Shown piece by piece: positions 33,212 to 40,967 of a DNA stretch of 45,104 nt (the first letter of the stretch is position 1; every line of letters begins with the position of its first letter). The translations under genes and the position numbers were made by a program. The stretch spans positions 1 to 45,104 of the forward strand of contig JAGMCL010000080.1 in the NCBI GenBank assembly GCA_023129165.1, in the 5' to 3' direction. Under the pieces are notes generated by a model that worked only from the letters and a program-made list of their open reading frames with translations, was not told the origin of the DNA and searched no databases. Source of the DNA: Caldifarciminota bacterium (lineage in GTDB: Bacteria; Hydrothermota; UBA3073).

Positions 33212-33702
33212 GTGAAAAAGATTGGTATTGTTGGTGGGTTAGGACCTGAATCAACGATTGATTATTATCGTTTGATCCTCAATTCATATCGAAAAGAAAA
33301 AACTGAAAAAGAATGTCCTGAAATCATAATTTATAGCCTTAATTTTAATAAAGTTTTTAAAATAATGGAAACCATGCAATGGGATAAATTGAAAGATTTA
33401 CTTGTGGATGCAGTAAAGTCAATTTCAAAGGCTGGTGCTGACTTCGCACTTATCGCTTCTAATACACCCCATATACTGTTTGAACAGGTTAAAGCCCTCT
33501 CCCCTATACCGATGTTGAGCATTGTTGAGGAGAAATGTAAGGTAATTGGATGTCTTAGTTTAAAAAAAGTTGGTCTATTTGGCACACAGATTACAATGCA
33601 GTCAGATTACTATCAAAAGGTGTTTTCAATGAGTTCGGTATAACCTTTTTTAATACTTCAAAAATACATGCCGAGAGTGCAGTGAAATACTGCCTATCTT
33701 AA
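33212..33702 (+). pseudogene. Aspartate/glutamate racemase family gene, frameshifted and truncated
   Basis: From GTG 33212 the first frame gives KKIGIVGGLGPESTIDYYR, the family's typical start, then ALIASNTPHILFEQV (the first catalytic region, here SNT where some members have CNT) and VGLFGTQITMQSDYYQKVF. After that it degrades into SMSSV and stops at 33643. In the -1 frame the sense goes on from about 33628 as NEFGITFFNTSKIHAESAVK and stops at 33702. A frameshift at the TTTT run near 33623-33626 is therefore likely. Even when corrected, about 70 C-terminal residues including the second catalytic cysteine region are missing. Family members are about 230 residues and interconvert D- and L-amino acids; this copy should be inactive. 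Confidence 0.8.
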
Positions 33703-34422
33703 ACATTTATTACCCTTAAAAAATTATACAGGAGTGACACCATTTATGGTGTTATATAAATGACAGCATTTTTACTGCTGTAAAGACTTATCATCGTCTT
33801 TTATAACAGCCTGAAGACTGTCACTCCTTCTTGTGCTCCCAGGACTCCAGCATATGAGATTGCTTTGCTGTCTGTCATTGCGAGTCCGTCGTTTGACGGA
33901 CGTGGCAATCTCATTTTCAATATCACAATTTATAACAGTCTAAAGACTGTCACTCCTTTTATAACAGCCTGAAGACTGTCACTCCTTCTTGTGCTCCCAG
34001 GACTCCAGCATATGAGATTGCTTCGCTATCCGTCAAGAAGTACGACGGACTCGCAATGACATAGAAGGATGTGTCTTGTAGATAAGAATAAATCTGAAAC
34101 CTTTTCTAAAATCTGTCGTATAATTAATTGAATACTTAGAAGATCATTGAAACTTAAATAATTAAAAGGTAGTGTCAAATAGAATATAAAAGAATATGAA
34201 AAACCACAGAGGTCATTCACCCCGTTAGATAGTATCCCATTAGATAGCGAGCATCTTACGGGACAAGAACATCTAACAGGGCAAGGAGTAAATTTAATTC
34301 TCTGTGGTTCCCCTGTTAAATAAGGTACAAGGAGTGATTATTTGTACTTAATTAAATAACTATTTAACAGGGTGAATCTGTGGTGAGATTTTTGACAATA
34401 CTAACAAAAAAAGGGAGGAGAG
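33703..34422. repeat. Complex repeat region: third hairpin frame, 68-bp direct repeat, nested inverted repeats
   Basis: Hairpins in an AGGAGTGACA...TGTTATA frame occur at 33730-33760 (stem ACACCA/TGGTGT) and, on the minus strand, at 33801-33829, 33931-33958 and 33959-33987 (ACAGTC/GACTGT or GGCTGT). A 68-bp block (33798-33865) is repeated identically at 33956-34023. TGTCATTGCGAG...GCAATCTCAT elements lie at 33873-33913 (plus) and 34012-34061 (minus). From 34203 to 34384 there are nested inverted repeats upstream of the next gene. No coding sequence is credible. Confidence 0.8.
34311..34372. promoter_or_regulatory. Long hairpin upstream of the 34423 gene
   Basis: Perfect 12-bp arms CCCTGTTAAATA (34311-34322) and TATTTAACAGGG (34361-34372) enclose an inner pair GTACAA/TTGTAC. 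An outer imperfect pair starts at ACCACAGA (34203) and ends at CTGTGGT (34384). Confidence 0.6.
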
Positions 34423-34728
34423 ATGATAGGAATAATCGGAATAATAACTGTAGTTATGCAGATATCAGTTCCCACAAACAATTATGTGGAAAGAGATCAG
34501 ATTCCATTTGCAGGATGGATGCCCGAGATAGTCGTTACTGCTCAAAGAGACTATAGTGAGGATTATGATTCTATTCCTTATATTGGTATGATGCCTGAAA
34601 TAGTGGTTACAGCACCAAGATACTATGGTGAAGAGAATAAATCTGTTACTGATAACGATAGTTTGATTATAACAAACAAGTCTGCTAATATTACGCCTTC
34701 ATCTATAGAAGAAGGTAAGAAACTCTAA
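34423..34728 (+). CDS. Small exported protein with two tandem MPEIVVTA repeats
   Basis: The 101-residue product has an N-terminal hydrophobic segment (MIGIIGIITVVMQIS) that could be a signal peptide or anchor. Two near-identical units follow: IPFAGWMPEIVVTAQRDY and IPYIGMMPEIVVTAPRYY, 28 residues apart, then a polar tail. The core PEIVVTA(Q/P)R resembles the TonB-box-like GIEITATRY of the receptor at the left edge of the window. A strong GGGAGGAG precedes the ATG, and a good terminator follows at 34765-34797. I know no family. A role in TonB or outer-membrane interaction is speculation. A free tandem repeat of an N-terminal receptor motif is unusual. Confidence 0.75.
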   Translation: MIGIIGIITVVMQISVPTNNYVERDQIPFAGWMPEIVVTAQRDYSEDYDSIPYIGMMPEIVVTAPRYYGEENKSVTDNDSLIITNKSANITPSSIEEGKKL

Positions 34729-34764
34729 ATCTAATATCTGTTCTTGCACTCTATTAACTCAGGT

Positions 34765-34797
34765 AAAGCCCCCATGAAAATACTCAAGGGGGCTTTT
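34765..34797 (+). terminator. Rho-independent terminator after the 34423 gene
   Basis: The stem AAAGCCCCC/GGGGGCTTT has a loop of about 14 bases and ends in TTTT. Confidence 0.8.
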
Positions 34798-35038
34798 ATC
34801 TTTAAAAATCCGATTAATCCGCTTAATCCGTTGAACAAATCCGTTTAATCCGCTCAATCCACTGATAAAATCTGCTGACTTTTTTGCTTGACAAAGTTAA
34901 TTTTTAGAGTTATAATCAGAGGTTAAATTACTACTGTATATATTATAAAGAAATTAAATCGAAATAGACATTGAGGAAGATACTTAAAAATAGATAAAGG
35001 ATTTAAAAACAGATATCAACTACTAATGACCTATTATT
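34798..35038. promoter_or_regulatory. AATCCG word repeats and promoter/leader of the methyltransferase operon
   Basis: CCGATTAATCCGCTTAATCC words fill about 34808-34862. The promoter TTGACA (34888-34893), 17 bp, TATAAT (34911-34916) follows. The roughly 115-nt leader is AT-rich. No cobalamin riboswitch and no Shine-Dalgarno are visible. Confidence 0.65.
34888..34916 (+). promoter_or_regulatory. Consensus promoter for the MttB-like operon
   Basis: TTGACA and TATAAT are perfect boxes at 17-bp spacing, with a T-tract just upstream and TTTTTAGAG before the -10. It points to 35039. Confidence 0.75.
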
Positions 35039-36505
35039 ATGAGACCTGTTATTAGATTTTTGGAAGATAAACTAATAGAAAGGATAATTACTGAAGCAAG
35101 AGATATACTCTGCAAACTGGGTGTTGAAATACATAATAAAGATATTCTATCCGTGCTCTCTGACTATGGTGCTATGGTTAATTTAGACAAATATCATGTC
35201 TTCTTTACTGAGGATATAATAGATATGGCTTTACAAACCATACCTGAATCATTTAAACTTTTTGACGTACTTGGTAACAAAACACATAATTTTTCAAAAC
35301 AAAACGTATATTTTACTCCAGGTTCGGCTGCACTGAATATATTAGATTCTAAAACAAAAAAAATACGTAGACCAACCACGAACGATTATATAAACTATAC
35401 CAAGGTTATAAGCCAGCTTGAAAACATTGCATCTCAAAGCACTGCATTTATACCAGCAGATGTGCATGAAAAGGTTTCTGACAGCTATCGGCTTTATTTA
35501 AGTCTATTGTTTTGTGAAAAGCCTGTCATTACTGGAACTTTCACTATTGAATCATTTAATGTAATGAAAGATTTTCAACTGGCCATTCGTGGAACAAAAG
35601 ATGAGTTGAAAGAAAAACCACTTACGATATTCTCCTGTTGCCCCACATCACCACTTAAGTGGAGTGATGTCACATCACAAAATACAGTAGATTGTGCCTT
35701 ATACTCAATACCGATTGAGTTCATATCCATGCCCTTATCTGGATTTATCGCACCTGTTACCCTGGTTGGAACACTGATTCAACATACAGCCGAGACTTTA
35801 AGTGGTATTGTTATTAGCCAACTTAGCAATCCAGGAACTCCTGTTCTTTATGGTGGTTCACCTTCAATATTTGATATTCGGTATGAAACAACTCCAATGG
35901 GTGCTGTGGAAACACAGATGATTGATTGTGCATACAACGAAATTGGAAAATATTTGGGCATACCAACGCAGGCATACATTTCGCTTAGCGATTCGAAGCA
36001 ACTTGATGCCCAGGCCGGTCTTGAATCATCAATGGGTGCAACGCTGGCTGTACTGTCAGGTATCAACAACATATCAGGTCCTGGTATGCTTGATTTTGAG
36101 AGTTGTCAAAGCCTTGAGAAGCTAATTTTAGATAATGAAATCTGTGGAATGGTCCTCCGTTTAATCAAAGGCATCAAACCCAAAGAAGATTTCCCTGCTA
36201 TTCCAAGGTTTCAGGAACTTCTTGCCGAGAAGCACCTGTTAATATCAAAACATACACGTCGCTATCTCAAGGAAGAACAATACTTTCCAGGACCAGTAAT
36301 TGACCGAGCAAATAGAGACAGATGGCAGGAGGATGGAGGTTTAAGCCTTTATAACCGTGCATTCGGAGAGGTTGAAAGACTAATAAATGAATACAAACCA
36401 TCAAGGTTGAGCAGTGGTATTAAAAAGGAGTTAAGAAAACTTATGGAAAATGAGGCAAAACGTTATGGAATGGAAAAGCTTCCATCGTACAACAAAGTTA
36501 AATAA
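35039..36505 (+). CDS. MttB-family trimethylamine/betaine-type methyltransferase (non-pyrrolysine)
   Basis: The 488-residue protein belongs to the MttB superfamily. It opens with RIITEARDILCKLGVEIHNKDI, then VYFTPGSAALNILDSKTKKIRRPTTNDYINY, LENIASQSTAFIPADV, GFIAPVTLVGTLIQHTAETLSGIV and the C-terminal LLISKHTRRYLKEEQYFPG. Family members transfer a methyl group from trimethylamine or a quaternary amine (glycine betaine, proline betaine, carnitine) to a cognate corrinoid protein. True MttB reads an in-frame UAG as pyrrolysine; this frame has none, so a quaternary-amine demethylase of the MtgB type is more likely. The corrinoid protein gene starts at the base after its stop, and a homocysteine methyltransferase follows, so the operon looks like a complete methyl-transfer line. 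The exact substrate is unknown. Confidence 0.9.
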   Translation: MRPVIRFLEDKLIERIITEARDILCKLGVEIHNKDILSVLSDYGAMVNLDKYHVFFTEDIIDMALQTIPESFKLFDVLGNKTHNFSKQNVYFTPGSAALNILDSKTKKIRRPTTNDYINYTKVISQLENIASQSTAFIPADVHEKVSDSYRLYLSLLFCEKPVITGTFTIESFNVMKDFQLAIRGTKDELKEKPLTIFSCCPTSPLKWSDVTSQNTVDCALYSIPIEFISMPLSGFIAPVTLVGTLIQHTAETLSGIVISQLSNPGTPVLYGGSPSIFDIRYETTPMGAVETQMIDCAYNEIGKYLGIPTQAYISLSDSKQLDAQAGLESSMGATLAVLSGINNISGPGMLDFESCQSLEKLILDNEICGMVLRLIKGIKPKEDFPAIPRFQELLAEKHLLISKHTRRYLKEEQYFPGPVIDRANRDRWQEDGGLSLYNRAFGEVERLINEYKPSRLSSGIKKELRKLMENEAKRYGMEKLPSYNKVK

Positions 36506-37150
36506 ATGGATATACTAAATAAAATATCGGAAAATTTACAAGATGGAAACATTGAAATGGTATCAGAACTTACAAAGCAGGCAATAAAAGAAAAGATACC
36601 ACCCAAGGAGATACTTGACAATGGTTTGATTGATGGTATGAATATAATAGGAGAAAAGTTCAAAATACACGAAATATTCATACCAGATGTTCTTTTGGCT
36701 GCAAAGTCAATGTATGCAGGGATGAATGAATTAAAACCTCTTCTTATCAAGGCAGGAATCCCTGCAATTGGGAAGATTGTTATTGGTACTATCCAGGGAG
36801 ACCTCCATGACATTGGCAAAAATCTCGTCGCTATTATGCTAAAAGGAGCAGGATTTGAGGTAATTGACCTTGGTAATGATGTTCCACCCGAAAAATTTAT
36901 AGAGACTGCCAAAAGGGAAAATGCCGACGTTATTGGTATGTCTGCTTTACTAACAACAACTATGACAGCTATGAAGAAGGTTATAGACCTTTTAAAAGAG
37001 CAGGGTTTGTCTGATAAAATAAAGGTTATAATTGGTGGCGCCCCCACCTCAGAGGAGTTTGCACGACAAATTGGTGCAGACGCATATTGTTATGATGCAG
37101 CAAGTGCGGTTGAGTGCGTAAAAGGTTTGATAGCAACTGAATCTAAGTGA
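36506..37150 (+). CDS. Corrinoid methyl-carrier protein (MttC/MtbC-like)
   Basis: The 214-residue protein has an N-terminal four-helix cap domain (LTKQAIKEKIPPKEILDNGLIDGMNIIGEKF...FIPDVLLAAKSM) and a B12-binding Rossmann domain with GDLHDIGKN, in which D99, H101 and G104 form the DxHxxG cobalt-ligand motif. The downstream IGMSALLTTTM and IGGAPTSEEFARQIGADAY are standard. Its ATG directly follows the stop of the MttB-like gene (TAAATG). It should accept the methyl group from that enzyme and hand it to a second methyltransferase, most likely the homocysteine enzyme encoded next. No reductive activase (RamA-like) gene is in the window. Confidence 0.94.
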   Translation: MDILNKISENLQDGNIEMVSELTKQAIKEKIPPKEILDNGLIDGMNIIGEKFKIHEIFIPDVLLAAKSMYAGMNELKPLLIKAGIPAIGKIVIGTIQGDLHDIGKNLVAIMLKGAGFEVIDLGNDVPPEKFIETAKRENADVIGMSALLTTTMTAMKKVIDLLKEQGLSDKIKVIIGGAPTSEEFARQIGADAYCYDAASAVECVKGLIATESK

Positions 37151-37206
37151 TAGTTATTAGAAAGAATAATTAATGTAATTTATCAATATAATATTTATAA
37201 ATCAAG

Positions 37207-38103
37207 ATGAAACCAATACTTGAAAGATTAAAAAATGGTGAGGTTTTCGTTTCTGATGGAGCAATCGGTACATTGTTATTAGAGAGGGGGCTCAATGAAG
37301 GCGAACCTCCTGAAGCCTTTAATATTTCACATCCAGAGATCATTGAAGAGATTGCCCACCTTTATCTTGAAGCTGGAGCAGATATAATACAAACCAACAC
37401 CTTTGGTGCATCACCATTAAAGCTTTCACATTATTCACTTCAGGATAGAACCGAGGAGATAAATAGAAAGGCAGTCCAATGTGTTAGAAACGCCGTGAAG
37501 GATTCTGTCTATATTTCTGCCTCTTGCGGTCCAACCAATAGACTATTAAAACCTTACGGTGATATAGATCCTGAAGATATATACAAGGCTTTTGAAAGAC
37601 AGATAAGAGCACAAATAGAAGCAGGTGTAGACATAATATGTATAGAAACAATGACTGATTTGAATGAGATAATACTTGCGGTTAAAGCAGCAAAAACGGT
37701 ATCAACAAAAATCCCGGTCATAGCTACCATGACATTTGAGAATACACAGAGAGGTTTTTACACTATTATGGGAACAAATATAGAAAAGGCAGTTGAAGGT
37801 CTCGAATTAGCAGGTGCAGATATAATAGGCTCTAATTGTGGGAATGGTATAGAAATCATGATTAAAATAGCAAAATTTTTTAAAAAATATACTAACCTAC
37901 CTGTAATTATCCAATCTAATGCAGGTATACCAGAGGTTCATGACGGCAAAATTACATACCCTGATACACCAGATTTTATGGCAGAAAAGGCTAAAGAACT
38001 TATTGCATCTGGTGTTTCTATAATCGGAGGCTGTTGTGGAACAACTCCCGAACATATAAAAGCCATCCGAAAATTATTTGATTCATTGATGTTTACGATA
38101 TAA
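37207..38103 (+). CDS. Homocysteine S-methyltransferase domain protein (BHMT/MetH module-1-like)
   Basis: The 298-residue protein is a single homocysteine-binding TIM barrel. VSDGAIGTLLLERGL and GADIIQTNTFGASPLKL are at the start. The zinc ligands are C211 (SNCGNG) and C276-C277 (GGCCGTTPEHIKAI), as in betaine-homocysteine methyltransferase and the first module of B12-dependent methionine synthase. No folate or B12 domain is attached. Since the two genes before it supply a methyl donor enzyme and a corrinoid carrier, it can complete a split methionine synthase in which a methylated amine takes the place of methyl-tetrahydrofolate. That pathway is inference. The 56-bp gap before it is AT-rich with no promoter. 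Confidence 0.92.
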   Translation: MKPILERLKNGEVFVSDGAIGTLLLERGLNEGEPPEAFNISHPEIIEEIAHLYLEAGADIIQTNTFGASPLKLSHYSLQDRTEEINRKAVQCVRNAVKDSVYISASCGPTNRLLKPYGDIDPEDIYKAFERQIRAQIEAGVDIICIETMTDLNEIILAVKAAKTVSTKIPVIATMTFENTQRGFYTIMGTNIEKAVEGLELAGADIIGSNCGNGIEIMIKIAKFFKKYTNLPVIIQSNAGIPEVHDGKITYPDTPDFMAEKAKELIASGVSIIGGCCGTTPEHIKAIRKLFDSLMFTI

Positions 38104-38463
38104 TCTCCCTGGCTTATTTATTATTATATACTCCATTCAATATATATAGACCTTTTTCTATCAGGATTTGTAAAACATTTTGTACGAATTAAATTCATTT
38201 CTGCATGCTGCACTACCAAGGTTATGCCTGCCCCGCCAAGGCGGGGCACTCCGTAAAAAATTCACGAAAAAGGATGAGATTGCCGCGTCCTGATTATTAT
38301 CAGGACTCGCAATGACAGATACCGAATGATGTTCTATTAATGGTAGCCACAGGCTTCGGGGCACCACGCCAAAGGCGGGGTCGTGCGATTGACAGATACA
38401 AACAATTGTCATTGCGAGGAGACCGTAAGGTTGACGAAGCAATCTCATTATCACATTTCTACT
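38104..38463. repeat. Spacer with CATTGCGAG/GCAATCTC elements and GC-rich hairpins
   Basis: The spacer holds a free GCCCCGCC/GGCGGGGC hairpin at 38229-38248; a minus-strand CATTGCGAG element at 38274-38317 (stem TCCTGAT/ATCAGGA); a GC-rich remnant at 38352-38385; and a plus-strand element at 38407-38448 (ACC/GGT stem). The last is read in frame with the ABC-F gene but is not part of it. Confidence 0.75.
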
Positions 38464-40449
38464 ATGATTAAAATTAATAATATATGTTTAGGTTACGCGA
38501 AAAAGGTACTCTTTAATAATATTAATTTGCTGATTACTGAAAAAAGTAGAACTGGTTTAGTAGGAGATAATGGAACAGGTAAAACTACCTTGCTCAGAGC
38601 AATCCTTGGTGACGTAATTCTTGATTCTGGAACTATCACAATCTCAGGAAAATATAGAAGTATAGGGTATCTCCCTCAAGACCTTGTTGAACTCGAGTCT
38701 ATTAATATAATCGATTATCTTGAAAAGAAAAGCGGAATTTTAAAAATTAAGCAATCCATAGAAAACTATATGGAAAAATTATCAACCTGTGTTCCATCAA
38801 CAGAAAAGTATGATAACATATTAAAGAGATACGAAACTGCAGTAGAATTATTCAATATGAAGGATGGTTATTCATTTGAGGCAAATACTAAAAAAATATT
38901 AAGTGGATTGGGTTTCAAGGATGAGGATTTCTTTAAGAATTGCTCTGAGTTTTCCGGTGGATGGAAGATGAGAATCTTTCTTGCAGGTCTTTTGCTTTCA
39001 AAACCAGACATACTGCTCTTAGATGAGCCTACCAATCATCTTGATACTGAGAGTATGGAATGGGTAGAACATTATCTCAAGGACTACTATGGAACGATCA
39101 TAGCGATTTCTCATGATAGAGTTTTTTTAGATAAAATCGTTACTCAAATAATAGAGCTTGCCAACGGTAAAATAACAACATATAAAGGAAACTATTCATT
39201 TTATCTCAAAGAAAAATCAAGAAGAATTGAAGCATTTAAAAAACAGATGAAGCTACAGGATAGTGAAATTAAAAGAATTCAGACCTTCATTGATAGATTT
39301 AGATATAAAGCCTCAAAAGCCAAACAGGTACAGAGTAGAATTAAGATGCTGGAAAAACTCGACCTTGTTGAACTCGATAAAGGGATGAAGAGGGTAAATA
39401 TAAAATTCCCTGAATGTAAAAGGAGTGGTTATGAAGTTTTAACTGTAAAAAATATATCTAAAACTTACGGGGATTTAGTTGTTTTTGATGAGATTAATTT
39501 CTCTGTTCATAGAGGTGACAGAATTGCATTTGTAGGAGTTAATGGAGCAGGTAAATCTACACTGGCAAGACTTCTTAGTAAAATTGAAAAGCCTACATCA
39601 GGAGAAGTAAAATACGGGATAAATGTTAAAAGTGCTTCATTCTCACAGGAAAGTTCAAATAATCTCAATTATTACAAAACGATCTGGGAGGAGCTTAATT
39701 CTATTACTACTAAAAGTACTGAACTTGAAATAAGAGGTCTACTGGGTGCATTTCTTTTTTCTGGTGAGGACATTCATAAAAAGATTGGAATATTATCTGG
39801 GGGTGAAAAATCAAGGTTGGCGCTGCTCAAGATATTACTTCAAGACTCAAACTTTTTAATACTTGATGAGCCTACAAATCATCTTGATATTAAAACGAAA
39901 GAGATTTTTCAAAACGCCTTACTCAATTATACAGGTACTGTAGTGATTGTATCACATGATAGATACTTTCTGGATAATCTTGTTAATAGAATAATCGAAA
40001 TAAAAGACAAAACCTTTTGTGAGTATCATGGCAATTATTCATACTTCATTGAAAAAAGGGCAAAAAAAGAAGCAATGAATAATGTAAACGCAGTTTGCGA
40101 AGTTACTACTGACAAAACAAACAAGAAAGCACCCGGTTTTAAAACTAAGGAACAAAAGAGACAGGAAGCAGAAAAAAGAAACCAGCTTTATAGACTCAAG
40201 AAAGACCTTAGCAAAAAATTAGAATTAACTGAAGAAAAGATTAATGAACTTGAGAATATTAGAGAAAAATATGAAATTTTACTATGTAGTTGCAATATAA
40301 TGAATAACCCCACAAATCTTAAAACATTAGGTAAAGATATAAAGCTTACAACGAGTAAATTAGAAAAGTTATACTCAGAATGGGACAGACTGCTTATTGT
40401 GCTTGCTGAAATTGATAATGAGAAAAAGAGGAATTTAATTTCTACATAG
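38464..40449 (+). CDS. ABC-F family ATPase (Uup/EttA/antibiotic-resistance type)
   Basis: Two ABC domains sit in one 661-residue chain without membrane segments. The first has Walker A GDNGTGKTT (34-42), signature FSGGWKMR and LLLDEPTNHLD. The second has GVNGAGKST (358-366), LSGGEKSRLALLK and LILDEPTNHLD. A charged linker between them (KEKSRRIEAFKKQMKLQDSE...) and a C-terminal coiled coil complete the ABC-F layout. These proteins bind the ribosomal E site and rescue or tune translation; some give resistance to ribosome-targeting drugs. The subfamily cannot be fixed by eye. I start at ATG 38464: the frame is open to 38383, but those 27 codons translate a repeat element (38407-38448). Confidence 0.93.
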   Translation: MIKINNICLGYAKKVLFNNINLLITEKSRTGLVGDNGTGKTTLLRAILGDVILDSGTITISGKYRSIGYLPQDLVELESINIIDYLEKKSGILKIKQSIENYMEKLSTCVPSTEKYDNILKRYETAVELFNMKDGYSFEANTKKILSGLGFKDEDFFKNCSEFSGGWKMRIFLAGLLLSKPDILLLDEPTNHLDTESMEWVEHYLKDYYGTIIAISHDRVFLDKIVTQIIELANGKITTYKGNYSFYLKEKSRRIEAFKKQMKLQDSEIKRIQTFIDRFRYKASKAKQVQSRIKMLEKLDLVELDKGMKRVNIKFPECKRSGYEVLTVKNISKTYGDLVVFDEINFSVHRGDRIAFVGVNGAGKSTLARLLSKIEKPTSGEVKYGINVKSASFSQESSNNLNYYKTIWEELNSITTKSTELEIRGLLGAFLFSGEDIHKKIGILSGGEKSRLALLKILLQDSNFLILDEPTNHLDIKTKEIFQNALLNYTGTVVIVSHDRYFLDNLVNRIIEIKDKTFCEYHGNYSYFIEKRAKKEAMNNVNAVCEVTTDKTNKKAPGFKTKEQKRQEAEKRNQLYRLKKDLSKKLELTEEKINELENIREKYEILLCSCNIMNNPTNLKTLGKDIKLTTSKLEKLYSEWDRLLIVLAEIDNEKKRNLIST

Positions 40450-40639
40450 ACAAGCGCTCTGTTAATTAACGTGTGTCGGGTTCTTGAAAGGCTCTTGATA
40501 GTCGCAGCGGACTCCTTACTGCTGTAACTAAAGGAGATTGGATAGAGCTTTATTTTCCGGCAGTTTTAATAAGTTAATATTATAGAATAACTTATAGACT
40601 ATCATTAAACTTATTTCAAGTAATAGCTAAATTTTTTTC

Positions 40640-40668
40640 TTGACAGAATTAATTTTTTAGGTTATATT
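40640..40668 (+). promoter_or_regulatory. Promoter upstream of the lipoprotein gene
   Basis: TTGACA at 40640-40645 and TATATT at 40663-40668 are 17 bp apart, with a T-tract before -35 and TTAATTTTTTAG before -10. The leader to 40968 would be about 300 nt and contain the double hairpin. Confidence 0.65.
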
Positions 40669-40796
40669 ATATGTTAAGCAACATATAGAATTTCAATGGA
40701 AAATATGCACATATTTTAACTATAGTGAAATCAAAAATTAACTACGAGAAAAAAGATACTGTGAAAAATAATATGAAAGGATATTAAATCAAAAAT

Positions 40797-40855
40797 GTAG
40801 GGGTTCGATTTATCGAACCCGCAAAAGAAACGGGTCGGATGAATCCGACCCCTAC
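40797..40855. repeat. Double hairpin inside an inverted GTAGGGG/CCCCTAC frame
   Basis: Both stems are perfect 8-bp arms with TTTA or TGAA loops. The outer ends are also complementary, so the element could fold as one long or two short hairpins. There is no T-tract, so it is not a typical terminator. Confidence 0.75.
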
Positions 40856-40967
40856 AAGAATCAGGAAGAGACAAGCAAAAAGTAGATAACCGATTTTAAA
40901 ATTGTAGGTTAGAAGAAAATAGGCAAAAGTTTTTTGCACACTACCAGAAAAAAGGAAAGGAGGTCAT

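Larger units (their letters stand above)
40450..40967. repeat. Spacer with promoter and a double hairpin element
   Basis: Positions 40640-40668 hold a promoter. Positions 40797-40855 hold two stem-loops inside a larger inverted repeat: GGGTTCGATTTATCGAACCC and GGGTCGGATGAATCCGACCC between GTAG and CTAC. The first about 150 bp have no feature that I can name. AAGGAGG lies before the lipoprotein ATG. Confidence 0.7.

Noticed and set aside
34917-35038. Cobalamin riboswitch in the leader of the corrinoid operon
   Set aside because: The leader is short and AT-rich with no B12-box-like conserved segment that I can see.
35039-36505. Pyrrolysine-containing trimethylamine methyltransferase MttB
   Set aside because: The frame runs to full length without an in-frame UAG, so a non-pyrrolysine homologue is called.
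38383-38463. Upstream start of the ABC-F gene
   Set aside because: The extra 27 residues translate a CATTGCGAG repeat element; the ATG at 38464 begins the true ABC domain.
40797-40855. tRNA gene (GGTTCGA-like T-arm)
   Set aside because: Both stems are simple hairpins in an inverted repeat; there is no acceptor stem, anticodon arm or D-arm.
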